From assembly GCF_022678485.1 (NCBI RefSeq), contig NZ_JALBYP010000018.1, positions 124,001-188,000 of the forward strand: DNA of 64,000 nt, written 5' to 3'. This stretch comes from Aliiroseovarius sediminis (GTDB lineage: Bacteria > Pseudomonadota > Alphaproteobacteria > Rhodobacterales > Rhodobacteraceae). The position numbers and the translations under genes were made by a program. Below, in pieces: positions 45,642-54,127 of the stretch. How positions within the stretch are numbered: position 1 is the stretch's first letter; the number at the start of each line of letters is the position of its first letter. The notes beneath the pieces were generated by a model, which was not told the DNA's origin, did no database searches, and was given only the letters and a program-made list of their open reading frames with translations.

Positions 45642-46421
45642 ATGGATCTGGGTATTACAGGCAAGCGGGCGCTGGTGTGTGCATCATCCAAAGGCTTGGG
45701 GTTGGGCTGTGCGCGGGCATTGGCGGGTGAGGGTGTGTCGTTGGTGATGAATGCCCGGACCGAGGGGCCGCTTATGGCCGCCGCTGAGGCCATCCGGGCC
45801 AAGACCGGCGTTGACGTGGTAACGGTCGTCGCCGATGTGACGACAGAAGATGGACGTGCGGCTTTGCTTGAGGCGGCAGGCGATGTGGATATCCTGGTCA
45901 CCAATGCAGGCGGGCCGCCGCCGGGTATGTGGTCAGATTGGAACCGTGAAGATTTCATCGCCGCTTTTGACGCCAACATGCTGGCGCCGATTGCCCTGAT
46001 GCAGGCGCTTATCCCCGGCATGGCCGACCGCGGCTGGGGGCGGGTGGTGAACATCACCAGCCAGTCGGTGAAATCCCCGATCGCGGTTCTTGGCCTGTCC
46101 AACACCGCGCGCACCGGGCTGACCGGCTTCGTCGCGGGCACCGCGCGTCAGGTGGCTGGGCAAGGTGTGATCATCAACAACCTGCTGCCGGGCATCCACG
46201 ATACCGACCGCGCCACCGCGCTGGACAAAGGCGTGGTCGAGGCACAGGGCGTCACCATGGACGATGCCCGCGCCGCCCGTCAGGGGACCATTCCGGCCGG
46301 GCGATACGGCACGATTGACGAGTTCGGCGCCACCTGCGCTTTCATGTGCTCGCAACATGCGGGCTTCATGGTGGGGCAGAATATCCTGCTGGATGGCGGT
46401 GCGGTAAACACGACATTCTGA
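45642..46421 (+). CDS. SDR-family protein with degenerate catalytic residues
   Basis: A 259-residue Rossmann-fold short-chain dehydrogenase relative. The nucleotide-binding turn reads CASSKGLGLG instead of TGxxxGxG, and the NAG motif is present in VTNAGGPPPG. The Ser of the active site is in NITSQSV, but the usual YxxxK at the expected spacing reads SNTAR. This fits the subgroup called BKR-like SDR, which lacks a perfect catalytic tetrad. Reductase activity is therefore uncertain. It begins after a good AGGAGAGACTG and is followed by an aldo/keto reductase gene on the same strand. Confidence 0.85.
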   Translation: MDLGITGKRALVCASSKGLGLGCARALAGEGVSLVMNARTEGPLMAAAEAIRAKTGVDVVTVVADVTTEDGRAALLEAAGDVDILVTNAGGPPPGMWSDWNREDFIAAFDANMLAPIALMQALIPGMADRGWGRVVNITSQSVKSPIAVLGLSNTARTGLTGFVAGTARQVAGQGVIINNLLPGIHDTDRATALDKGVVEAQGVTMDDARAARQGTIPAGRYGTIDEFGATCAFMCSQHAGFMVGQNILLDGGAVNTTF

Positions 46422-46508
46422 CACTGTTTCGCAGGCGGCGTTTTGGGGTTGCCCTAAGTAGTGCGATGGGCAACCTTGCCGCGGCGAACAGACAGAAAGG
46501 ATGTGTCG

Positions 46509-47552
46509 ATGCGGATGAACAAACTGGCAGGCGGACAGTTGGAGGTCAGCGCCCTGTGCCTTGGCTCGATGCTATGGGGCACTATCAACACCGAGGCCGA
46601 GGGTCACGCCCAGATCGACCAGTCACTGGATCACGGCATCAATTTCATCGACACCGCCGAGATGTATCCCGTCGCCCCCGTCCGCGCCGAAACCTGCGGG
46701 CGGTCCGAGCAGGTGATCGGCAGTTGGATCGCCAAGACCGGGCGGCGAGGTGACGTGGTGATCGCGACCAAAGTCTCGGGCAATAATGAAGGTTGGAAGC
46801 GGGACGGCAAGGGTTATGATGGTGCCATCATCCGCGAGGCGGTCGAGGATAGCCTGACCAAGCTGAACACTGATTACATCGATATCTATCAGACCCATTG
46901 GCCGGTACGTGGCAGCTATGCGTTTCGGCAGAACTGGAGGTTTGACCCTTCGGGCCAGAACAAGCGCGAGGTCGAGGCGCATATGCGCGACGTGCTGGGC
47001 GCGATGGCCGATCTGGTGCGCGAAGGCAAGGTGCGTCACTTTGCGCTGTCCAACGAAAGCGCTTGGGGCACGGCAGAATGGCTGCGCATCGCGCGCGAGA
47101 TGGGCGCGCCCGAGGTGATCTCGGTTCAGAATGAATACAGTTTTCTGTTCCGGTTGGCCGATACTGATTTGGCCGAGCTGTGTATGAACGAAGGCGTGCG
47201 CGTGCTGTCCTATTCGCCCTTGGCGGCGGGTCTTTTGACCGGGAAATATCAAAACAACGTGGTGCCCAAAGGATCACGGTTGGACCGGACACCGGGGCTT
47301 GGCGGGCGGGCTACTCCGCGCGCGTTTGACGCGGTTGCCGCTTATCACGATGTTGCGCGGAAACACGGGCTTGACCCTGTTCATATGGCGCTGGCTTTTG
47401 CCGTTTCGCGCCCGTTCATGGGGTCGACCATCTTTGGTGCTTCGTCCAAGGAGCAGTTGACACGAATCCTTGATGGCAAGGACCTGACCTTGTCGGACGA
47501 GGTGTTGGACGACATCGACCGCGCACACCGCGCCCACCCGATGCCGTTTTGA
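46509..47552 (+). CDS. Aldo/keto reductase (Tas family)
   Basis: A 347-residue NADPH-dependent TIM-barrel oxidoreductase. The N-terminal LCLGSMLWGT, the catalytic Asp/Tyr in FIDTAEMYP and the lysine in VVIATKVSG, followed by the His in IYQTHWPVR, complete the AKR tetrad. The C-terminal cofactor segment is STIFGASSKEQL. The insert with AFRQNWRFDPSGQN matches the Tas/YghZ-like branch. The ATG at 46509 has AAGGA eight bases upstream. The physiological substrate is not evident. Confidence 0.88.
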   Translation: MRMNKLAGGQLEVSALCLGSMLWGTINTEAEGHAQIDQSLDHGINFIDTAEMYPVAPVRAETCGRSEQVIGSWIAKTGRRGDVVIATKVSGNNEGWKRDGKGYDGAIIREAVEDSLTKLNTDYIDIYQTHWPVRGSYAFRQNWRFDPSGQNKREVEAHMRDVLGAMADLVREGKVRHFALSNESAWGTAEWLRIAREMGAPEVISVQNEYSFLFRLADTDLAELCMNEGVRVLSYSPLAAGLLTGKYQNNVVPKGSRLDRTPGLGGRATPRAFDAVAAYHDVARKHGLDPVHMALAFAVSRPFMGSTIFGASSKEQLTRILDGKDLTLSDEVLDDIDRAHRAHPMPF

Positions 47553-47607
47553 CGCCGGGCGGCGAAAGCGGTTAGGATCGGGAACGTTAACCAAAAGGAG
47601 CAAGCGT

Positions 47608-48129
47608 ATGGATCGGCGGCGGCTATTGACTGGTGCGGTGGCGCTGGCGGCAGGCACCGGGCTGGCCGCTTGCATGGGCGGCGGAGGTGGCGTGCGCTTT
47701 CACCGCAAAACCTCGCGGGGGCTGAACTCTACCACGCGGTTTGACGCAGCGCGCTTTGCCGGGCGCTGGGTGATCCGGGGCGAATTCGTCTATCCCGGCG
47801 AAGTGCCGTCTTTTGGTGCTGTCGTCTTTACGCAAGCGGGCGGCAAGATCATCGCGCTGGATGTCTATGGGCCATCCGGTTTGCTAGATCACTATCGGGC
47901 GACCCAACCCGCGCCGGGCCGTATCAAGGTGGGCGCGGCACCGTTTGATACACAATATTGGGTGCTTTGGGTCGATGCCGATTACCGCACCGCAGCGATT
48001 GGCACGCCGTCGGGCAGTTTCGGCTGGATCATCGACCGTGCCAAGACCGGTGGGGATGATCGCATCACAGCCGCGCGGGATGTGTTGGGGTTCAACGGCT
48101 ATGACCTGTCGAGGTTGAAGACCGTCTAA
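47608..48129 (+). CDS. Lipocalin-like outer-membrane lipoprotein (Blc-like)
   Basis: A 173-residue protein with an Arg-rich N-terminus, a hydrophobic core and a lipobox-like LAAC (Cys22), preceded by a twin Arg (DRRRLLTG) that may direct Tat export. The mature part follows the lipocalin plan: RFAGRWVIRG (the GxW motif), beta strands, then YWVLWVDADYRTAAIGTPSG and FGWIIDR near the end, as in bacterial lipocalin Blc. It probably binds lipids or other small hydrophobic molecules in the envelope. AAAAGGAGC precedes the ATG. Confidence 0.8.
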   Translation: MDRRRLLTGAVALAAGTGLAACMGGGGGVRFHRKTSRGLNSTTRFDAARFAGRWVIRGEFVYPGEVPSFGAVVFTQAGGKIIALDVYGPSGLLDHYRATQPAPGRIKVGAAPFDTQYWVLWVDADYRTAAIGTPSGSFGWIIDRAKTGGDDRITAARDVLGFNGYDLSRLKTV

Positions 48130-48170
48130 GCGCGCTGGCGTTTTCGCCCGGCCCGTGGCAAAGGGCAGGG

Positions 48171-49076
48171 ATGCAAGCCTGGATCCCCATCACCATCGCC
48201 GCGGCGTTTTCGCAAAACCTGCGCTTCATGCTGCAAAAGCGGCTGAAGGACACGCGGCTGTCAGCCACGGGTGCGACGCTGGCGCGGTTTGTCTATTCCG
48301 CACCACTGGTGGCGGTGATCCTGGTGGCCTATCTGGGCGTGACGGATCAATCCGCGCCGGTGCCGGACGGGCGGTTCTTCCTGTTTGCCTTTACCGGAGG
48401 CATTGCGCAAATCCTTGCCACGATCTGCGTCATTGCCCTTTTTTCCGAACGCAATTTTGCCGTCGGCATCACGTTCAAAAAGACCGAGGTCGTGTTGACC
48501 GCACTTGTCGGGCTTGCGGTGTTGGACGAAGGAGTCGGTCTGGCGGGCGGTCTGGCAATCGCGGTCGGGTTTCTGGGCTTGATCCTGCTGTCGGACCCGC
48601 CAACCGGCGGCAAACCCGGTCTCAGACGCTTTTTCAACCGCGCCGCCGCTCTGGGGCTGGGGGCGGGTTTTTTGTTCTCGGTCTCGGCGATTGGCTATCG
48701 CGGCGCGGCGCTGTCGCTTCCGGTTCAGGACGTGGTGGCGCGGGCGGGCTTCACCCTTGCGGTGGTCACGGCGTTTCAGTCGGTGGTCATGCTGATTTGG
48801 ATGTCACTGCGTGAAGCAGGCCAGATCAGCCGCGTTCTGGCCGCTTGGCGGGTGGGGGCGCTGGTCGGGCTCAGCTCGATGATCGGCAGTTTCTGTTGGT
48901 TTACGGCCTTCGCGTTGCAAAACGCCGCGCTGGTCAAAGCGTTGGGGCAGGTCGAACTTCTGTTCTCGTACGCCGCTACGCTGTTTGTGTTCCGCGAGAC
49001 GGTTACAGGGCGCGAATATGCGGGGACCGCGTTGATCCTGACCTCGGTCCTAGTGCTGGTCTTGTTTCTGAAATAG
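48171..49076 (+). CDS. EamA/DMT-family transporter
   Basis: A 301-residue inner-membrane protein with about ten transmembrane helices in two repeated halves, typical of drug/metabolite transporters. The second half ends VELLFSYAATLFVFRETVTGREYAGTALIL, whose core (VELLFSY and FRETVTGREY) is the family's most conserved stretch. The substrate is unknown; such proteins export amino acids or small metabolites. It follows the lipocalin gene by about 40 bases and ends three bases from the convergent Nudix gene. Confidence 0.82.
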   Translation: MQAWIPITIAAAFSQNLRFMLQKRLKDTRLSATGATLARFVYSAPLVAVILVAYLGVTDQSAPVPDGRFFLFAFTGGIAQILATICVIALFSERNFAVGITFKKTEVVLTALVGLAVLDEGVGLAGGLAIAVGFLGLILLSDPPTGGKPGLRRFFNRAAALGLGAGFLFSVSAIGYRGAALSLPVQDVVARAGFTLAVVTAFQSVVMLIWMSLREAGQISRVLAAWRVGALVGLSSMIGSFCWFTAFALQNAALVKALGQVELLFSYAATLFVFRETVTGREYAGTALILTSVLVLVLFLK

Positions 49077-49079
49077 CCG

Positions 49080-49781
49080 TCAGCCAGCGGCGGTCAATGG
49101 CCCAACCCCGCCCAGACGTTTAAACAGGCTTTCTTCGTCCGAGTTGTTAAAGAACGGCACCTGTGGTGGTGCGCCCAGATCGGGCAGGTTGCCGACGATC
49201 TCGGCCAGAACGACCTCGGTGATGAAGGGCAAATCGAAGCGGCGGACGTTGTCCAGCGGTATCCATTGCAGGTTGCTCAACTCGTCCGAGGCGCGCGAGA
49301 AATCGTCGATATCGGTGCGTAATTCGCCCGCATCCACTGCAAAGAACCGTGCATCGAACCGACGTGTGCGGCCCTTGGGCGTGATGGCGCGAAAGACGAA
49401 GGCCATGCCGCGGGCGGATGGGATCAGGCCCGCATCCGCAAAGCCTTCCCAGCCATTGGGAATAGTTCCGCCCCAATCACCCGGTGCGCCCAGCATCTGG
49501 CCGGTTTCTTCCCACAATTCGCGAATGGCTGTCACCAGAAGTGCCGACGCGATGGCCGGGTCGGCATCTTCGCCCAGACGGGTCAAACACGGCTCGGCCC
49601 CGCCTTCGGCCAAGGGAATGTGTTGGTCGTCCAGATCAAGCGCCCCGCCGGGAAAGACGAACTTGTTGGGCATGAAGGCCGCTTTGGCCCCGCGTTGTCC
49701 CATCAGAACTTGCGGCCGCGTTGCCTTGTCGCGGATCAGAATAACCGTGGCCGCATCCCGCAGGATCTTCGACTTGTCCAT
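49080..49781 (-). CDS. Nudix hydrolase with an insertion in the Nudix box (NUDT19-like)
   Basis: A 233-residue pyrophosphohydrolase-like protein. The Nudix box is split: FPGGALDLDD gives the first half and TAIRELWEETGQML the second, with about 40 residues between them that include LTRLGEDADPAIASAL. A similar insertion is known in NUDT19-type enzymes, which hydrolyse CoA and acyl-CoA esters. The metal-binding Glu residues of REUxEExGU are intact, so activity is likely. The gene is upstream of nothing on its strand and nine bases from the DUF983 gene, with which it may be co-transcribed. Confidence 0.82.
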   Translation of the reverse strand: MDKSKILRDAATVILIRDKATRPQVLMGQRGAKAAFMPNKFVFPGGALDLDDQHIPLAEGGAEPCLTRLGEDADPAIASALLVTAIRELWEETGQMLGAPGDWGGTIPNGWEGFADAGLIPSARGMAFVFRAITPKGRTRRFDARFFAVDAGELRTDIDDFSRASDELSNLQWIPLDNVRRFDLPFITEVVLAEIVGNLPDLGAPPQVPFFNNSDEESLFKRLGGVGPLTAAG

Positions 49782-49789
49782 GATGTCCC

Positions 49790-50209
49790 CTATACGTCGC
49801 CGTCAAGCTTGAAACCGTGCATTCGCTTGGCCCATTGGAAACCGACCATGAACCCTTTGAAGCGGGGCAGCAAATAGAGTGATGTCGCCACCGTCCCCAC
49901 CGTAAAGATTGACGCCAGCATCATCGGTTCCTGCACAAAATTCACATAGGTGATGTGTAGAAGGGGGGCCATCAAATGGCCCACCACAAGGATTGTTAGG
50001 TAAGCAGGGCCGTCATCGGCGCGGTGGTGATACAGGTCTTCGCCGCACACCGTGCAGGTATCCTGCACCTTCAGGTATCCTTTGAACATCTTGCCGGTAC
50101 CGCAGCTTGGGCACAGCTTGCGCCAACCTTTCCTGATCGCGGGCTTCAACTCGCGTTGCAGCCCGTCATCAGACACGGGCGGGGTGTTCAGTGTCGTCAC
50201 GTCGGTCAT
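49790..50209 (-). CDS. DUF983 family zinc-ribbon membrane protein
   Basis: A 139-residue protein with two CxxC pairs (CPSCGTG and CTVCGEDL) near residues 33-55, forming a probable zinc ribbon, followed by HHRADDGPAYLTIL and two transmembrane helices. This is the standard DUF983 arrangement in alphaproteobacteria. Function is unknown. It is transcribed toward the Nudix gene and is divergent from the EF-hand gene. Confidence 0.85.
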   Translation of the reverse strand: MTDVTTLNTPPVSDDGLQRELKPAIRKGWRKLCPSCGTGKMFKGYLKVQDTCTVCGEDLYHHRADDGPAYLTILVVGHLMAPLLHITYVNFVQEPMMLASIFTVGTVATSLYLLPRFKGFMVGFQWAKRMHGFKLDGDV

Positions 50210-50407
50210 TCATATTTCCTTTGTCGCGCACCAAGCCATTCTATGGAATGAAACCAAGAAAACCATGCCCCGTTTTGCTTTTGCGGCGGGATGCCGCAAT
50301 TTTTTTGCAAAACCGCGACGGAAACCCGCCCCAGCCGCGTTCAATGTTTGTAACGCCGATCAAATACAGGCTCGGCGGGTACAGGCAAAAGAAAAAAGGA
50401 ACAGATT

Positions 50408-51052
50408 ATGACTGCTATGAAAGCAAAGACGGCAACGGCAATCGCACTGGCATTGGGCGCGGCTTTGACATTTGGCGCGACCTCTGCAGTAGCATTTGGC
50501 GGCAAGGATGCGCGCGGCATGCAAGGTATGGGACGCGGTTTCATGCAAATGGAATTCACTGATCTGGACATTGATGCCAACGGTCAAATCACTGCTGAAG
50601 ATTTGAAAGCTCATGCCGAAGCCCGCTTCTCAGCCGCTGATACGGACGGCGACGGCGAGCTGTCGATCGAAGAAATGCAGGCCCAGCGGGCCGCAAAGAT
50701 GGCTGAACGCCAAGCCAAAGCTGGCAATCAGGGCAAGGGCCAGCGTCAAACTCAAAGTCAAGGTAAAGAAAAAGGTCCGATGGCAGAAAAGCGGATGCGT
50801 TGGATGATGGAAAACATGATCGCCAAGCGGGACAGTAACGGCAACGGCACGCTCAGCCTTGATGAGGTGGCACCGGATCAGGCCCGTATGGACCGCATGA
50901 TTGACCGGTTTGACACCGATGATGATAACGCGCTCTCGCAAGCCGAGTTTGATGCGGCGCAAAAGGAAGCCTTCATGCGCGGTAAAGGTAAGCGCGGTCA
51001 CGGCAAAGGTGGACATGGCAAAGGTGGCTACGGCAAACGTAACGGCGGATAA
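50408..51052 (+). CDS. Periplasmic EF-hand calcium-binding protein
   Basis: A 214-residue exported protein with a signal peptide ending about residue 30 (VAFGG). Four EF-hand loops are visible: DIDANGQITAED, DTDGDGELSIEE, DSNGNGTLSLDE and DTDDDNALSQAE. The fourth has Asn at the usual Gly. Between the pairs lies a Lys/Gln-rich linker, and the C-terminus ends in a Gly/His/Lys repeat (GKGGHGKGGYGK) that could bind metals. It is directly upstream of the ECF sigma factor cassette and likely belongs to the same signalling unit or regulon. AAGGAAC precedes the ATG. Confidence 0.85.
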   Translation: MTAMKAKTATAIALALGAALTFGATSAVAFGGKDARGMQGMGRGFMQMEFTDLDIDANGQITAEDLKAHAEARFSAADTDGDGELSIEEMQAQRAAKMAERQAKAGNQGKGQRQTQSQGKEKGPMAEKRMRWMMENMIAKRDSNGNGTLSLDEVAPDQARMDRMIDRFDTDDDNALSQAEFDAAQKEAFMRGKGKRGHGKGGHGKGGYGKRNGG

Positions 51053-51130
51053 GGTTCGCCCGTGCCCCTGCGTTTCGTGGGGGCACATGCGCCCGTTGTC
51101 ACTGCGTGGCAGAGCGGCTAGGCAGGACGG

Positions 51131-51718
51131 ATGGAAATGGCCTTGGACGCGTATGCAGAAGCCACGGATGACGCGCTTCTCGTCTTGTACGGGAACGGCG
51201 ATCCGATGGCGGCAGAGCTTCTGACCCGCAGGCTTGCGCCGCGGGTTCTGGGTTATGGAACCCGTCTTTTGGGTGGTGATCGGGCCGAGGCCGAAGACGT
51301 GACGCAAGAGGCCATGTTGCGTCTGTGGAAGATCGCACCGGAATGGCGCACGGGCGAGGCGAAGGTGTCGACTTGGTTGTTTCGGGTGGTGTCGAATTTG
51401 TGCACCGACCGATTGCGCAAACGGCGCACTGTGGATATCGACGCGATAGAAGAGCCCACCGATGACGCGCCCGCTGCCGTCGATGGAATGATCCAGGCAG
51501 ATCGGGCGGTCGCCTTGCAATCCGCGCTGAACAACCTGCCGGAGCGCCAGAGAATGGCCGTGACCCTGCGCCATATCGAAGGCATGGCGAACCCCGAGAT
51601 TGCGCAGATCATGGACATCAGCACCGAGGCGGTCGAAAGTCTGACGGCCCGAGGCAAGAAAGCGCTGGCAATCGCACTTGCAGACCAGCGAGAGGAGTTG
51701 GGATATGACACGGACTGA
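51131..51718 (+). CDS. ECF-type RNA polymerase sigma factor
   Basis: A 195-residue group IV sigma factor. Region 2 covers AEDVTQEAMLRLWK and STWLFRVVSNLCTDRLRKRR, and region 4 covers LPERQRMAVTLRHIEGMANPEIAQIM with a helix-turn-helix (ISTEAVESLTARGKKAL). It would redirect RNA polymerase in response to an envelope signal. A second Met two codons downstream is an alternative start. Its stop lies 14 bases inside the next gene, so the three-gene cassette is translationally coupled. Confidence 0.92.
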   Translation: MEMALDAYAEATDDALLVLYGNGDPMAAELLTRRLAPRVLGYGTRLLGGDRAEAEDVTQEAMLRLWKIAPEWRTGEAKVSTWLFRVVSNLCTDRLRKRRTVDIDAIEEPTDDAPAAVDGMIQADRAVALQSALNNLPERQRMAVTLRHIEGMANPEIAQIMDISTEAVESLTARGKKALAIALADQREELGYDTD

Positions 51719-52133
51719 CAAACCCATGCTGGACGATAAGGCGCTGGATGCGTTTTTCGACGCAGCCCGGCGCGAATCACCGCAAACGTCCGATGCGCTT
51801 GTGGCAGCGATCCTTGATGATGCTGCCGCGCATCGGCCGCAAGGCAGCATTATGTCGGATGCACCGATTTTGCGCTCGGATGATGCGCGCGCCGCGCGGG
51901 GTATCTGGGGCGATCTGGTTGCCGCCATTGGCGGCTGGCCTGCGCTGGCAGGGATGGCAACAGCGACCGTTGCGGGGCTTTGGATCGGCATTGCCGCCCC
52001 GACCGAGGTCGAGGCCCTGTCCGGTGGGCTGATCGCGGGCACCGAGATCAGCTTGGCCGCCGACCTTTATGCGCTGGAAGATCTGACCCCGGGATATCTG
52101 AACATTGATATTTTGCTGGAGGATGAGGGATGA
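51705..52133 (+). CDS. Membrane protein coupled to the ECF sigma factor, probable anti-sigma
   Basis: A 142-residue protein with a charged N-terminal domain (about residues 1-75) and one transmembrane helix (ALAGMATATVAGLWIGIAA). A short acidic periplasmic tail follows. The layout, an N-terminal cytoplasmic domain and one helix, is what an anti-sigma factor like CnrY needs. There is no zinc-binding ZAS motif, so it is not the common zinc type. The ATG has GGAG at eight bases. It overlaps both the sigma gene and the downstream metal-sensor-like gene. Confidence 0.65.
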   Translation: MTRTDKPMLDDKALDAFFDAARRESPQTSDALVAAILDDAAAHRPQGSIMSDAPILRSDDARAARGIWGDLVAAIGGWPALAGMATATVAGLWIGIAAPTEVEALSGGLIAGTEISLAADLYALEDLTPGYLNIDILLEDEG

Positions 52134-52642
52134 GCGACTCTAACACCCCTCAAACTTCCGCGTCCCCGCCCCGCCGACGCAAATGGCCGCGCGTGCTGTT
52201 GGCGGTTTCGTTGACTTTCAATCTTCTGATCGTCGGTATGATTGCGGGGGCCAAGTGGGGTTATCATCGTGACCACGGGTTCGACATGCGCGGCCCCAAT
52301 CACGCTGCAATCCGCGATATGGGCTTTGCGCCACTTGCCGGCGCGTTGGACCGTGACGACCGGCGCCAGATCGGCAAGGTCCTTCGCCAGCGCAGCGGTT
52401 CGTTTGGCGATAACCGTAAGGCGCTGGCGGATGAATTCCAAACAATTCTATCAGCCCTGCGTGCTAACCCGTTCGATCCTGATGTGCTGTCTTCGGTCAT
52501 GGACCGTCAGGCCGAACGCCTGCAAACCCGCGGTGCGCTGGCGCGTTCGGTTTTGATCGAGCGGATTGACCAGATGACCCCGGACGAGCGTTCGATTTTC
52601 GCCGATCGACTTGAACGCTCGGTCCGCAAACGTGCGCGGTGA
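52130..52642 (+). CDS. Periplasmic heavy-metal-sensor-like protein (CnrX/ZraP family)
   Basis: A 170-residue protein with an N-terminal membrane anchor (VLLAVSLTFNLLIVGMIAGA, residues about 22-41) and a helical periplasmic domain. That domain has the family pattern of two helical hairpins: LDRDDRRQIGKVLRQR, then DEFQTILSAL and the RQAERLQTRGALARSVLIERI stretch (core LQTRGALARS). Related domains bind Co/Ni/Zn or sense envelope stress. No clear His/Met cluster marks the metal site, apart from HRDHG after the anchor. It is the last gene of the cassette; its stop directly abuts the convergent PleD-like gene at TGATCA. Confidence 0.72.
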   Translation: MSDSNTPQTSASPPRRRKWPRVLLAVSLTFNLLIVGMIAGAKWGYHRDHGFDMRGPNHAAIRDMGFAPLAGALDRDDRRQIGKVLRQRSGSFGDNRKALADEFQTILSALRANPFDPDVLSSVMDRQAERLQTRGALARSVLIERIDQMTPDERSIFADRLERSVRKRAR

Positions 52643-54019
52643 TCAGGCAGCGTCCGATACGAACGTGACCTGATTGCGCCCATCCGCCTTGGCCCGGTAC
52701 AGTGCCTGATCGGCGAGTTGCAGCAGTTCATGCGTGCCACCGGGTAGCCCACCAGATACCGCAACGCCGATGGATATGGTCACCGGAATACCTTTGGGCA
52801 ACACCCCGGCGCCAATTGGACGATCACCGACCGCCCGGCGCAAGCGTTCGGCCATGGCCTGTGCCTGAAGGCGGGTAACGCCCGGCAGAGCGATTAAAAA
52901 CTCCTCGCCCCCATATCTTGCCAGCAGGTCCAGATCGCGCAGCTTTTCTTTCAGACGCCGGGCCACTTCGACCAGCACCTCGTCACCGATCGGATGGCCG
53001 AAGCGGTCGTTGATGGATTTGAACCGATCAAGGTCCAGAAGCATTATGGCATAGGATTGATCCTTCTGGCGCGCCTCGCGCTCCAGCCGATCCAGATAGC
53101 TCTGGGCGAAGCGGCGATTGTGCAGCCCGGTCAGCGGGTCGCGGACAGCCAGCGCCAGGCTGGTGTTGAAGCTTGCGCGCAGGTCGTCGCCTTCGAATTT
53201 CCGGGCCAGCAACCGGGTCAATCGCAGTGCCAGTTCCCGCGCGTCAAAGCCCGGCCGCAACACCGCGTGAGCCCCAAGGTCCAGCGCCATCGACGAGGGC
53301 GACGGTGTCTCTCCGCAATCCTGCACGACGATCACCGAATGACGGGTGGTCTGGCGCGAGCGCAATTCGCTGACCAATCGCAGACCGTCCGAGGTTTCGC
53401 TGAGGGTCGAGGCGATGACGAAGGCGTCGGGCACGCCGCCCAACGCACTGACATCCTCTAACGCTTGGGATTGTGTCATGATATCAATCTTGTGGCGGAT
53501 TTCCGTGGCAAGGTGCATCCGCCAGTAAATGCCTGTTTCCGCATCCGGCGCGATCAACGCGATCCGGGCATGGCGCGCAAACAGGGCAGGTGCCTCGGCA
53601 CAGCCGAAATCGCGCGACAGATCCCGCCTGCGCAGCACCTCGTCGTCGGTACCCCGCGCCCGGATCAGGCTGCGCACCATCGCCATCAACGTCGCCTCGT
53701 TCAAGGGCTTCGAGAAAACGTCATCAGCCCCCGCCATGATTGCTTCGAGTCGCGTACGCTGGTCGTCCTGATCGGACACCATGATAATCGGGATCGAGCC
53801 AAGTGTGGGGTCCGCCTTCAAATTGCGACAGGTGGCCAGACTGCAATCGTTGCGACCACGACCCAAAATGATCAGGTCGGGTCGCGTATCACGGGCAAGG
53901 GTTACCACATCGGCGCAGCGGTCAGCCTGTATCACCTCGTAACAGGCGACGGTCAGCTTTACCTTCAACACGATCCGGTTGGTCGCAAGGTCATCCGCGA
54001 TCAGGATTCTCTCACTCAT
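52643..54019 (-). CDS. PleD-like response regulator diguanylate cyclase with an altered first receiver
   Basis: A 458-residue protein with two receiver domains (about residues 1-120 and 150-275) and a C-terminal GGDEF domain that makes cyclic di-GMP. The active site GGEEF is at residues 370-374 and the inhibitory RxxD site is at 361-364, so the output appears functional and product-inhibited. In receiver 1 the acidic pair DD (9-10) and Lys104 are intact, but the phosphoacceptor position 53 is Gly (LIILGRGRND). Receiver 2 also lacks an obvious acceptor. In Caulobacter PleD, Asp53 is phosphorylated. The gene is divergent from DUF3572, a known genomic companion. Confidence 0.85.
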   Translation of the reverse strand: MSERILIADDLATNRIVLKVKLTVACYEVIQADRCADVVTLARDTRPDLIILGRGRNDCSLATCRNLKADPTLGSIPIIMVSDQDDQRTRLEAIMAGADDVFSKPLNEATLMAMVRSLIRARGTDDEVLRRRDLSRDFGCAEAPALFARHARIALIAPDAETGIYWRMHLATEIRHKIDIMTQSQALEDVSALGGVPDAFVIASTLSETSDGLRLVSELRSRQTTRHSVIVVQDCGETPSPSSMALDLGAHAVLRPGFDARELALRLTRLLARKFEGDDLRASFNTSLALAVRDPLTGLHNRRFAQSYLDRLEREARQKDQSYAIMLLDLDRFKSINDRFGHPIGDEVLVEVARRLKEKLRDLDLLARYGGEEFLIALPGVTRLQAQAMAERLRRAVGDRPIGAGVLPKGIPVTISIGVAVSGGLPGGTHELLQLADQALYRAKADGRNQVTFVSDAA

Positions 54020-54127
54020 GTCGTCAAATCGCCCTTGTCATTGCGGCACGATGCCGGTTTGGATTGCCTTTCCACTTTGCTGCCATATTGGTTAATAAAA
54101 CCTTTCCAAACGTTAAGGAGAATGAGC

